Below the pieces are notes generated by a model. It saw only the letters and a program-made list of their open reading frames with translations. It was not told where the DNA came from and searched no databases. A DNA stretch of 64,000 bases from IMG/VR virus record IMGVR_UViG_3300036715_000626, positions 62,001-126,000 of that record; one strand, given 5' to 3'. Source of the DNA: a virus. The position numbers and the translations under genes were made by a program. This document shows, one piece after another, positions 43,810 to 51,488 of the stretch (positions are counted from its first letter, which is position 1; every line of letters begins with the position of its first letter).

Positions 43810-44155
43810 CTGGACATAGTATGACTAATTTATAATCATCTATGGATTGTAAGATCTTGATTCTTGAAATAATCTCCTCTTCGTAGAACTTATCTAAAAA
43901 GATTTTAGTTAATTTTGGAATAATTTCTAAGGACAATGTATTAACAGCTACTTCCATAGGTCTCACCATATGTAAGTTAGCACTAGCCGTATTTAGATAC
44001 TTGATAGCTATGGCCCGCTCAGCATCTGTAGAAGTCTCATCTTCAATACCGTAATAATAGAGCTTACATAGGTTGAAGATAGGATTTAATAAATCCTTTA
44101 TAGTTTGCTTACCATAAATATCGATATATGGTAATAGCTCAGTGGGCGTATCCAT
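43799..44155 (-). CDS. Small cluster protein 6, 118 aa
   Basis: It is last of six consecutive minus-strand genes (46682 to 43799). ATG 44155 is chosen (MDTPTELLPYID) although the frame is open upstream into the previous gene; the site is weak, so coupling is likely. It is helical and acidic. No family. Confidence 0.6.
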   Translation of the reverse strand: MDTPTELLPYIDIYGKQTIKDLLNPIFNLCKLYYYGIEDETSTDAERAIAIKYLNTASANLHMVRPMEVAVNTLSLEIIPKLTKIFLDKFYEEEIISRIKILQSIDDYKLVILCPEQR

Positions 44156-44654
44156 AATTAAAATCTTCATCATCATTACTATCATCCTTTTCAATATGCT
44201 CTACAAGAGCTAGCTTAACACTATCATTAACAGTAGTCCATCGAAATGGTACCAAGTGTTGCGGTATGGTCCCATCAACACGTAAGTCATTGATGTATGC
44301 TACTAGTATACTAGACATAGCATCAGAATGATAATAAAACAAATCATAGTATAACTCATTTGATCTGTCTTCTTTACCATAAATAGGAGCCGTATATTCA
44401 GCATTGTTAGCAGCCTCTACAACAAGATCCTCGAATACAAGATTGTCAGGAGATATTCTAATCACAATGTTGATAGCCTCAATAACCGTTTTGAACAAAG
44501 CCAGCTTATCCATATTCTCAGTACTGCATACCGTATCGACAAATAATTCATACAGCTCTGTTAAATCAACACGCACAAAGTTTTGCAATGTATTTACGTT
44601 ATAAAACTGAAAGCTATCGGCTATACTTTCTTTTATAAGAATATTACTCTTCAT
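44139..44654 (-). CDS. Small cluster protein 5, 171 aa
   Basis: A 171-residue acidic protein ending in a very acidic tail (EKDDSNDDEDFN). It has an AAGGAT site and overlaps both neighbours, typical of a tight late operon. No motif. Confidence 0.65.
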   Translation of the reverse strand: MKSNILIKESIADSFQFYNVNTLQNFVRVDLTELYELFVDTVCSTENMDKLALFKTVIEAINIVIRISPDNLVFEDLVVEAANNAEYTAPIYGKEDRSNELYYDLFYYHSDAMSSILVAYINDLRVDGTIPQHLVPFRWTTVNDSVKLALVEHIEKDDSNDDEDFNYGYAH

Positions 44655-45042
44655 TCGTATCCTTAAATTTAAAGATTTTAAACACGACCTCCAACTTAAT
44701 ATCAGTATTTACTTTGTAACTATCAAAAACAATGTCAGCTACATCAGGAGGGGTCTTATTTAATAATATATATTCTAAGGTATTTATAAACCCAAAAACA
44801 ATATTAATATAATCACGTTCTCTATAAAAGTGAACGATTTCATCGTAGTGTCGATTAACGTCATCGTTATAAACATGTTTAAGAACTTCATTGGTAAATA
44901 TCCCTATAGGTTCAGTTTCATCTGTGTGATGTAAACGGTATAACTCTATGAGACGTAATTCAAGAAGAACTCCTGGTATCAATTTACCAGCTAACGGTTT
45001 AAGACGTGTTAAATCAACAACAAGAGTTTCTTCTATTATCAT
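44644..45042 (-). CDS. Small cluster protein 4, 132 aa
   Basis: A 132-residue helical protein overlapping the next gene by 11 bases, and the previous by one (shared ATGA-type junction). The C-terminus has alternating strands (VNTDIKLEVVFKIFKF). No family recognised. Confidence 0.65.
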   Translation of the reverse strand: MIIEETLVVDLTRLKPLAGKLIPGVLLELRLIELYRLHHTDETEPIGIFTNEVLKHVYNDDVNRHYDEIVHFYRERDYINIVFGFINTLEYILLNKTPPDVADIVFDSYKVNTDIKLEVVFKIFKFKDTNEE

Positions 45043-45632
45043 TATGCTTTCCTGTAAAAACGAATAGTGAGGGTTATTGACGATACTGTTTCGGTAAAGT
45101 AAACTTTAGTGCTGTTATACACATAAAACCGAGATGGTATATCATCATCATTTGGATCGAATCGTCTACCCTGTTCAAAAGATCTAGTCTGGTATGATAC
45201 TACGGTGTTAAGAGTGCTCTTGATAGCTAAGAAGTATTTAAGTAGCGCCATGTCTATATCTAAGTTGTCCTGATTAAACTCGTGGTCAAAATAAGACGGA
45301 ACTCTCCATTTATGGTTTATCTGGTTAGATATCTCATTAAGAACTGACTCAATACTAGAAACACTTACGTTGTTACACGACATACAGTAATCTATTATCG
45401 TTTCAAGAACAATGACATCAATATTATCTAGCATAGACGGTTCCATATTGCGATCAAGTGATAGTAAACGATATATGTCTACAAACGATATATTTGTAGA
45501 GGGTCTAAGAACACTTAGTTGGTCAACATCAACAATCAGCATATCACAATAATGTGACTTAGTATCGCGGAATAGGTCGGTGAAATAGTCGTTAAGTATT
45601 ACATTATACGACAATGTATCTATTAAATCCAT
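45042..45632 (-). CDS. Small cluster protein 3, 196 aa
   Basis: A 196-residue protein with a mixed fold, AAAGGT site. The C-terminal strand pattern (VYFTETVSSITLTIRFYRK) echoes that of cluster protein 4, so the six proteins may share a fold. Function unknown; a baseplate component is possible. Confidence 0.65.
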   Translation of the reverse strand: MDLIDTLSYNVILNDYFTDLFRDTKSHYCDMLIVDVDQLSVLRPSTNISFVDIYRLLSLDRNMEPSMLDNIDVIVLETIIDYCMSCNNVSVSSIESVLNEISNQINHKWRVPSYFDHEFNQDNLDIDMALLKYFLAIKSTLNTVVSYQTRSFEQGRRFDPNDDDIPSRFYVYNSTKVYFTETVSSITLTIRFYRKA

Positions 45633-45635
45633 AGG

Positions 45636-46265
45636 TTACCTTTGTGGTTTAACATTATATTCTATATGATCATGCAGTTCTTCATATCGATAGGCTCGGA
45701 TATCAATACCTATCTCGCATACAAAGTGTTCGGAATCAATATTAAAATATATTGTATTGTTTTTAAGATTATCAGGAATCAAACTATACATATAATCAAA
45801 TATGTCCATTATAGCTTTAGTTATCATACTCATATCAGCACGGGTTATATTGGTTCCAACATAAGAAAGAATGGTATCTTCAATTTCTTCATTCAGTCTA
45901 TTAGTGCTTATAAAAGCATAACTGTACATAGGTATATGTGGGTTAACAACATACAATTCTCTGTAGGAAGTATTCGCTATGTACATGTTTTTTAACACTT
46001 CAGCAACACAAGATACGGAATGAACGGGATAGAATGGCGTATTACTTACCATTTCTATATTACTCCGTGATACAGCAGGTCGCATGTGTTTGTTGTATTG
46101 ATCGTCAATAGGTATTTGTTTATCTCCGGAAGCAAGAGCTACTGGGAAACGAGCACCCCGTACATAAAGAAGATTATCATATACAGGAACATACTTTGTA
46201 AAGATACCGTCTAGTCCGATCAATTTGTCTTCAATGTCTAAGAAGAGTTTTAGATTAATGTCCAT
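45636..46265 (-). CDS. Small cluster protein 2, 209 aa
   Basis: A 209-residue protein with helix-rich middle and a strand-rich end (NNTIYFNIDSEHFVCEIGID). AAAGGT site, three bases before the next gene. No family recognised. Confidence 0.65.
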   Translation of the reverse strand: MDINLKLFLDIEDKLIGLDGIFTKYVPVYDNLLYVRGARFPVALASGDKQIPIDDQYNKHMRPAVSRSNIEMVSNTPFYPVHSVSCVAEVLKNMYIANTSYRELYVVNPHIPMYSYAFISTNRLNEEIEDTILSYVGTNITRADMSMITKAIMDIFDYMYSLIPDNLKNNTIYFNIDSEHFVCEIGIDIRAYRYEELHDHIEYNVKPQR

Positions 46266-46274
46266 GTGTTACCT

Positions 46275-46682
46275 TTATTTTGTAATTCGTATGTGTATAT
46301 TTCTGTTAACTATCATAACCTTAATAAAGTAATGATATTCAATGTTAAGTATTAATACATCCATAAGTATACTATACAATACCATAGATATATATTTGTA
46401 AACACTTTTTAAGTATTGCTCGCTTCTCGGAGGTAATTTCAAAACATCCGTTAATGAACTTTCTGAATACGTAACAACGTAACCTAATTCATTACGCATA
46501 GTATTATAGACAGCATTTTCTATAATTGAATCAGTCATACGCTTAACATTGTATTTGTTATAAGGTATCGGTGCCGTTAATTCAGCCATCTCGACTAAGG
46601 CTTTACGTACCTCATCACTTACGTAATTTATAAGTTCGCTACCATCAAGTATCCAAAGTGTATCTTGTTGATTTTGCGTCAT
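46275..46682 (-). CDS. Small cluster protein 1, 135 aa
   Basis: The first gene of the six-gene run, with a strong AAAAAGGGG site. Helical N-terminal half, then hydrophobic strands at the end (LILNIEYHYFIKVMIV). No family recognised. Confidence 0.65.
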   Translation of the reverse strand: MTQNQQDTLWILDGSELINYVSDEVRKALVEMAELTAPIPYNKYNVKRMTDSIIENAVYNTMRNELGYVVTYSESSLTDVLKLPPRSEQYLKSVYKYISMVLYSILMDVLILNIEYHYFIKVMIVNRNIHIRITK

Positions 46683-46715
46683 AATCTCCCCTTTTTATCA
46701 TGTATATGAGATGTT

Positions 46716-46762
46716 TATAAAAAATATATAACGTATAGGTAGTGGTATACCACTACCTATAC
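46716..46762 (-). terminator. Intrinsic terminator
   Basis: A 30-base perfect palindrome (46733-46762, GTATAGGTAGTGGTA and its complement) is followed on the minus strand by GTTATATATTTTTTATAA. It lies second in tandem after the tubulin gene. Confidence 0.85.
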
Positions 46763-46801
46763 TTAGAGTGTTTTGATTTGTTATACCCAAAGTATGGACA
46801 T

Positions 46802-46837
46802 AAGGAATAAAAACAACAGTACGGAATTCCGTACTGT
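46802..46837 (-). terminator. Terminator of the tubulin gene
   Basis: A 22-base perfect palindrome (46816-46837, ACAGTACGGAA and its complement) is followed on the minus strand by TGTTTTTATTCC. Confidence 0.85.
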
Positions 46838-46840
46838 ATG

Positions 46841-47890
46841 TTAGAATACTAAACCGGTATCATCATCGATAACTGCTCGAGATGGAGCATCGATAGGTTT
46901 GTTCACCATTGAATCACGAATGTTATGATAATCATCTACAACTTTAGACAAAGCAGATTCTTCCGCAGTAAAGAAGTTTAAGTATGAAACCATATGCAAT
47001 GGGAATTGACCTTCATAAGTTTCGATAGCATTCTTCTCAGTAACATAACCGACTTTATGATGCATTGGGTTTGGTACATTAATGTCAGGCGATGTTCCGT
47101 GTACTGATAATGTTCTTGTTAACGTAGGTATAGTACCTTTTGGAATATCTACAGTTTTACTGTAGATTCCGATACCACACAAACCAACTGGTACATCAAG
47201 TTTCTTATAAGTACTTGGATCGATAAAGATTTCTAAATCTCTAAAATCCAGAGATTCGTTTTCTCCACTTAAGAATAATGATAACGTACAAAGAGAATTA
47301 AAGATAATCTCATTTACTGTTTCAATAGCTCCAAGAGCACCATGTTCGATGTATGAGTGGTTGTTAACATACATAATCGATAATGGCTTACCTTGTGTAA
47401 GTGAAATATTACTTAAAGTAGCCAGTGTGCCTAAAGTATTGACAGCAGTACCACCGCTAGTACTATCACCAATAACGATCGGTAGAACGTTGATCCCACG
47501 TTCCAAAAGATTTTTTACGTAAAGAGGTCCTATAACAGAACCAGATCCACCACCAGCACTGAAGATAACAATATTGTATTCTCCGGTTACTCGTGATAAT
47601 AGTTTATGTTTATCCATAAACTCTTTAACGTTTACATCAATATCAGAAGTATTGTCACTACGTACACCACCAGAACCACTGATTACAATTTTAGAAGCGG
47701 ACTTACCTTTGACTAACCAAAAGTCATCTTCGTTATGTGTAATGTTCTTAATGTTAGCCCTAGAGGTATCCATATATCGAACTCGGATATCTGCAAACCC
47801 TTCGCCAAGATTAGCGACCGCGCGAATAACTTTATCCGCAATGCTAATGCCAGCTCCGCCGGCACATAGTATGTTAATTTTATTCTTCAT
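46841..47890 (-). CDS. phuZ: Phage tubulin (PhuZ-like), 349 aa
   Basis: The tubulin/FtsZ GTP-binding signature is SAGGGSGSVIG (about residues 108-117), preceded by an N-terminal strand with CAGGAG and followed by the T5/T6-type loops (IVIGDSTSGGTAVNT). The length matches phage tubulins (about 310-350). ATG 47890 with AGAGG is preferred to an upstream start. The acidic end (IDDDTG) fits the C-terminal tail PhuZ needs for filaments. In nucleus-forming phages the spindle centres the phage nucleus and carries capsids. Confidence 0.9.
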   Translation of the reverse strand: MKNKINILCAGGAGISIADKVIRAVANLGEGFADIRVRYMDTSRANIKNITHNEDDFWLVKGKSASKIVISGSGGVRSDNTSDIDVNVKEFMDKHKLLSRVTGEYNIVIFSAGGGSGSVIGPLYVKNLLERGINVLPIVIGDSTSGGTAVNTLGTLATLSNISLTQGKPLSIMYVNNHSYIEHGALGAIETVNEIIFNSLCTLSLFLSGENESLDFRDLEIFIDPSTYKKLDVPVGLCGIGIYSKTVDIPKGTIPTLTRTLSVHGTSPDINVPNPMHHKVGYVTEKNAIETYEGQFPLHMVSYLNFFTAEESALSKVVDDYHNIRDSMVNKPIDAPSRAVIDDDTGLVF

Positions 47891-47891
47891 A

Positions 47892-48254
47892 TTACCTCTT
47901 TTGTTTAACGACATCGATGTGTACGAAATACCCATCTTCTTTCAACTCAGCTACTCTAGCAGCACCTTCTTTTTCTTCATACTGATAACACTCTCTGAAA
48001 GTTCCTTTGTGAAGAACTTCACGATGCGAGAACTTACTAGCATATAATTCATAGCTGTTGGGGATAACACGGGTTTTTTGTTTCTTGTGATCAGGTTTAG
48101 CTAAACCGAATTTACCCTTACCTTCACCACCGGCAATAGAAGCTTTGTAGTGGTTATCGCAAAGTTTATTTTTACGCATAATTTCTTCTGTAGTATGCGC
48201 ACTACATTCAATACCGCATACTTTACATAGGTATTTAGGATAAATGAGTTCCAT
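47892..48254 (-). CDS. Zinc-finger protein A, 120 aa
   Basis: The N-terminal motif YLCKVCGIECS...EEIMRKNKLCDNHY is shared with the next two genes: a CxxC, about 20 residues with a conserved helix, then KLCxxH/C. A Gly/Lys-rich middle follows. The gene ends one base before the tubulin start, so cotranscription and translational coupling with tubulin is likely. Function unknown. Confidence 0.75.
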   Translation of the reverse strand: MELIYPKYLCKVCGIECSAHTTEEIMRKNKLCDNHYKASIAGGEGKGKFGLAKPDHKKQKTRVIPNSYELYASKFSHREVLHKGTFRECYQYEEKEGAARVAELKEDGYFVHIDVVKQKR

Positions 48255-48565
48255 TACTTAACCCTGTTAAAGGAAGTATGGTCACATACTTTACAAACAG
48301 ACGGAGCAAAGTGATGTGATTCATTACCACAATGTTTACATTCATATACTGAACCAAGAATACTCTTTATCATGATTTCACGTTGAAAACGTACAACTTT
48401 TTTAGGAGTACGTTTATGTTCTCCATTGATACATTTAAGACATAGTTTACCACGAGTAACAATTTGTTCGAATGACTCAGCTGTTGTCATTTCCTCACAT
48501 TGTTTACATCGATAATCTAGTTCGCCATCTAAAAAACTTTTTTGGTCAGCTACACACGCTTCCAT
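48254..48565 (-). CDS. Zinc-finger protein B, 103 aa
   Basis: A paralogue of its neighbours: YRCKQCEEMTT...EQIVTRGKLCLKC plus a C-terminal zinc ribbon (YECKHCGNES...CKVCDH). ATG 48565 with GAGGTG is preferred. It overlaps protein A by one base. The early-type promoter at 48614-48640 would start this gene, protein A and tubulin. Confidence 0.75.
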   Translation of the reverse strand: MEACVADQKSFLDGELDYRCKQCEEMTTAESFEQIVTRGKLCLKCINGEHKRTPKKVVRFQREIMIKSILGSVYECKHCGNESHHFAPSVCKVCDHTSFNRVK

Positions 48566-48613
48566 TATAATCACCTCGCACTAAAAGATTACATTAAAAT
48601 ATCAAACTCTAAT

Positions 48614-48640
48614 GTCTATATTAATAATATATACATGTAG
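48614..48640 (-). promoter_or_regulatory. Early-type promoter for the zinc-finger B-A-tubulin operon
   Basis: Minus-strand ACATGTATATATTATTAATATAG precedes zinc-finger gene B. If active, tubulin is made early with proteins A and B. Confidence 0.6.
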
Positions 48641-48647
48641 AAATCTG

Positions 48648-48684
48648 AAACATAAATACACATAGTAAGCTAATGCTTACTATG
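48648..48684 (-). terminator. Intrinsic terminator
   Basis: A 10-bp perfect stem CATAGTAAGC/GCTTACTATG (loop of 4) ends zinc-finger gene C; TGTATTTATGTTTC follows on the minus strand. Confidence 0.7.
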
Positions 48685-49009
48685 CGTTAGGCGTGTTACT
48701 ATCAGAAACATCTATTTGGTATAATGGAATTGTTTTACAGGTCTTGCACGTTAACGGTCTTCCTTTGGAAGGCTTCGAAACCCAGCCGCACGAGTAACAC
48801 ATATATGTATAAAATAATCCAGTACCTGCTTTACGTCTACGAAAAGTACTTCTTAAACCATGCCTGTTAACAACAGTTATTGCTTGTTCTTCTTTATCGT
48901 ATTTATTAGCAAAGCACTCTTCACAAAGTTTCTCACGTTTAACAATTAAGTCAAAGTCACTAGTCTCTACAAACTTACTACAACCAATACCTTTACAAGT
49001 ATAAACCAT
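48680..49009 (-). CDS. Zinc-finger protein C, 109 aa
   Basis: The third paralogue: YTCKGIGCSKF...DLIVKREKLCEECF, then a second ribbon (YMCYSCGWVS...CKTCKT). Separated from gene B by a terminator and promoter, so separately controlled. Three tandem copies imply local duplication. Role unknown, probably nucleic-acid or protein binding. Confidence 0.75.
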   Translation of the reverse strand: MVYTCKGIGCSKFVETSDFDLIVKREKLCEECFANKYDKEEQAITVVNRHGLRSTFRRRKAGTGLFYTYMCYSCGWVSKPSKGRPLTCKTCKTIPLYQIDVSDSNTPNA

Positions 49010-49012
49010 AAA

Positions 49013-49423
49013 TCATTTACCTTTGTTCCAAGCTACTCTACCTAAGGTATAGGTATGTTCTATATTCTCACTTTGGGTACTCCACTCTAAGTTGGTATAC
49101 TTGTTATTAGATTTATCACCGTCGAGATGATTTACATAATCCTTACCACGTACTTTAGCTAAGTATAATCTAGCAACAATGATCTGCGCTTGTATGTGTT
49201 GTTTATCTCCATTAGATAATGTTAATACGTACTCCACATAACCATCTTTAGTAATAAAGGGTTTCATCTCTTTACAAACAAAGTATTTTTCAGTTTCATC
49301 ATCAGTTAGTAAATATACGTTACCTTTAGAATCACATACATATCTAGAATCAAAGTCATACTTACCAATACTCTTTAAATTCTTAACTGTTGATTTTAAT
49401 ATCCTAATAGTCTCCGTATCCAT
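49013..49423 (-). CDS. Free-standing HNH homing endonuclease
   Basis: A 136-residue HNH_3-type protein: VNHLDGDKSNNKYTNLEWST carries the conserved His/Asn residues, and the end (GRVAWNKGK) resembles the start of a NUMOD3 helix, so the DNA-binding tail may be lost. It sits three bases upstream of zinc-finger gene C and overlaps the 3' end of the next gene by 20 bases, an insertion-like placement near the virion RNAP beta' gene. No intron core was seen here. Confidence 0.85.
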   Translation of the reverse strand: MDTETIRILKSTVKNLKSIGKYDFDSRYVCDSKGNVYLLTDDETEKYFVCKEMKPFITKDGYVEYVLTLSNGDKQHIQAQIIVARLYLAKVRGKDYVNHLDGDKSNNKYTNLEWSTQSENIEHTYTLGRVAWNKGK

Positions 49424-49778
49424 GTGTCAACCTGTCATTTTCTGTTAGTTCTATATTATGTTCTAACACCATAGATGCTAAAACTTCCTGTGTGATAGGT
49501 GCGTAATCTGTTTTAATAAACATATTGTTATCTTTAGATACCAACTCAATATTAAACGCTATAACACCATCTACACCATCGATTATTGGTGTATTTTGCA
49601 ACCAACTATCATTACTAAGATCTATTTCATAACTATGATAGTGATTTCCCGGGTTAGCGTTTAAACGATACGTGTTACTTTCAATACCACTAGTTATGTG
49701 GGTACAAGTAATATACCCACTGTCTATTTCTACGTTGCCTATGAAACTAATTTTTCCTTTTAATAACAATGAACCCAC
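49404..49778 (-). CDS. Hypothetical protein, 124 aa
   Basis: A beta-rich 124-residue protein (SLLLKGKISFIGNVEIDSGY) with a GTG start and TAAGGAT site, nine bases downstream of RNAP beta'. Its last residues (DRLTHGYGDY) overlap the start of the HNH gene, so the end may have been altered by the insertion. No family. Confidence 0.6.
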   Translation of the reverse strand: MGSLLLKGKISFIGNVEIDSGYITCTHITSGIESNTYRLNANPGNHYHSYEIDLSNDSWLQNTPIIDGVDGVIAFNIELVSKDNNMFIKTDYAPITQEVLASMVLEHNIELTENDRLTHGYGDY

Positions 49779-49786
49779 GGTAATCC

Positions 49787-51415
49787 TTAAAAATCAGTCA
49801 TGTGACCTAAGATAAATTCTAATGGAGCAGTTTTAGCACTATAAGTAATGTGTCCTTCAGGAGTTATATAATATTCTTTCTCGGTGAATGTTCGATCAAT
49901 CTCTTTAATACTTTCATCGGTATAAAGTATGTTCAAACTACACATGTCACCATCAAAGTCAGCCGTTAATCTGCTCAGGTGACAATAATTTGGCGAAAGA
50001 GATGATACTAACTCTTCTTTAAGAATAGGATATTCATTAACAACCATATCCTGACTACCTTCCATTTTAAATGTAACTGTTCTGCCTGTTACGGTAGTTT
50101 TCAAATAGATATTGGTAGGGTATATACCACCCAGTGAAGCTACGGGATAACGTGTTAAAAAAGCAGGGTATTTATTACGGACTGGATAAACAGCTAGGTA
50201 CACAAGTTCTACATATGTAATTGGTCGTAGTTTACTACGATCGTAATCTTCAGGTAGATTTTGTGTATTAGTAATTAACTCAATAGTATCTCCAGTGTCA
50301 TTAACTAAATACATATAGTAATTACCTATCTTAATAGGCTCAGTACGTATACTCTCTTGTCCAAGTTTGCTCAAAATACCGTCAAGCCCTTCTAACGATA
50401 ACCATTCATCACGTTTATTAGCAGGTATATCAACAAGAGTAGATTCCATAGTTTTAGTATCTACTAATAATGTTGAAGTGGTATCCGGATTCATGATGCG
50501 GCTTATGAATTTAGTATTTAAACAATTCATCGTAATCGGAGAAATACCTTTAGCAAATTGGTATAACCCGCATACCGTATCGTTCATACCGATTATACTA
50601 TCGGTTTTATCAAGATCGTTAATATGTATCATAGGCGGAGTAATGACATTACGAGTACCGTACGTAATAGCACGTTTAGCCCACTTACCTTGTATAAACT
50701 TATTCTTGCCATCTAACAATGTTTTAAAATGTAGATAGATATCTAAAATAATATTTTGTATCTTATATCGTACGGGATCTAGTAGATGAATATTATCATC
50801 GGTTATGTTAGTGTTTTTAAGCATCTGTGTGGTGTTAATAAGTTTACGATAGATATCGTTAACTTCATCCTCAGACGGTTTACCGCTATTGTCAACCGTA
50901 TAATCTCTTAATCCAGCTGGTAGCACTAACCACTTATTAATAAGGAAATTATTACCAGAATACTTTTTAATAAATTGTATTCTAAAATTACGTTGGTCTG
51001 AGTCAAGATCTTTGAAATCAATATCTTTAAGATATTTCATAAAAAATGTGAATCCAGTTTGACCGGTAGCTCTATCGGCTAATACAAAATCTTTCTCAGT
51101 TTTATCAAAGTAAGCATATTTAGTACCAGAGATAATATCTTTATAAAGTGAGCGCATTGTAATAAGATGTTGATAGACCAAAGGATGTAATACATTTACT
51201 TTAAGTTCTACATATCCAAAAGAAGTACTTCGCATACTAGAACCAACTGGTCCAAAGATATCTGTGGAAAACAATCCTTTAGGATCGAACATTTGACTAT
51301 TTGATTCGAAAATATTTAATTTAGTTATTTCTTTTAGATACTTAGAATTGTTCGCATCCAGAATTAAAATATCGATATTAAACAACCGATTATCCATAGG
51401 TTTCGGAGCATCCAT
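49787..51415 (-). CDS. Virion RNA polymerase beta' N-terminal subunit
   Basis: A 542-residue beta' fragment. It contains GKWAKRAITYGTRNVITPP, matching bacterial GKRVDYSGRSVI, TRYPVASLGGIYPTNI, like the NRAPTLHRLGIQAF region, and the catalytic LTADFDGDMCSLN near the C-terminus. It stops about 50 residues later, as in phiKZ split beta' proteins. The zinc module is not evident. It lies divergent from the giant transglycosylase protein, the gp180-gp181 arrangement of phiKZ, so I assign it to the packaged virion polymerase. AAGGAA site. Confidence 0.85.
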   Translation of the reverse strand: MDAPKPMDNRLFNIDILILDANNSKYLKEITKLNIFESNSQMFDPKGLFSTDIFGPVGSSMRSTSFGYVELKVNVLHPLVYQHLITMRSLYKDIISGTKYAYFDKTEKDFVLADRATGQTGFTFFMKYLKDIDFKDLDSDQRNFRIQFIKKYSGNNFLINKWLVLPAGLRDYTVDNSGKPSEDEVNDIYRKLINTTQMLKNTNITDDNIHLLDPVRYKIQNIILDIYLHFKTLLDGKNKFIQGKWAKRAITYGTRNVITPPMIHINDLDKTDSIIGMNDTVCGLYQFAKGISPITMNCLNTKFISRIMNPDTTSTLLVDTKTMESTLVDIPANKRDEWLSLEGLDGILSKLGQESIRTEPIKIGNYYMYLVNDTGDTIELITNTQNLPEDYDRSKLRPITYVELVYLAVYPVRNKYPAFLTRYPVASLGGIYPTNIYLKTTVTGRTVTFKMEGSQDMVVNEYPILKEELVSSLSPNYCHLSRLTADFDGDMCSLNILYTDESIKEIDRTFTEKEYYITPEGHITYSAKTAPLEFILGHMTDF

Positions 51416-51488
51416 GGTTATTCCTTGAATATAGTTTTATCAAGAAAACAGGGTTTTTTAACAAACTTTTTTAACAAAGGAGTATCTA

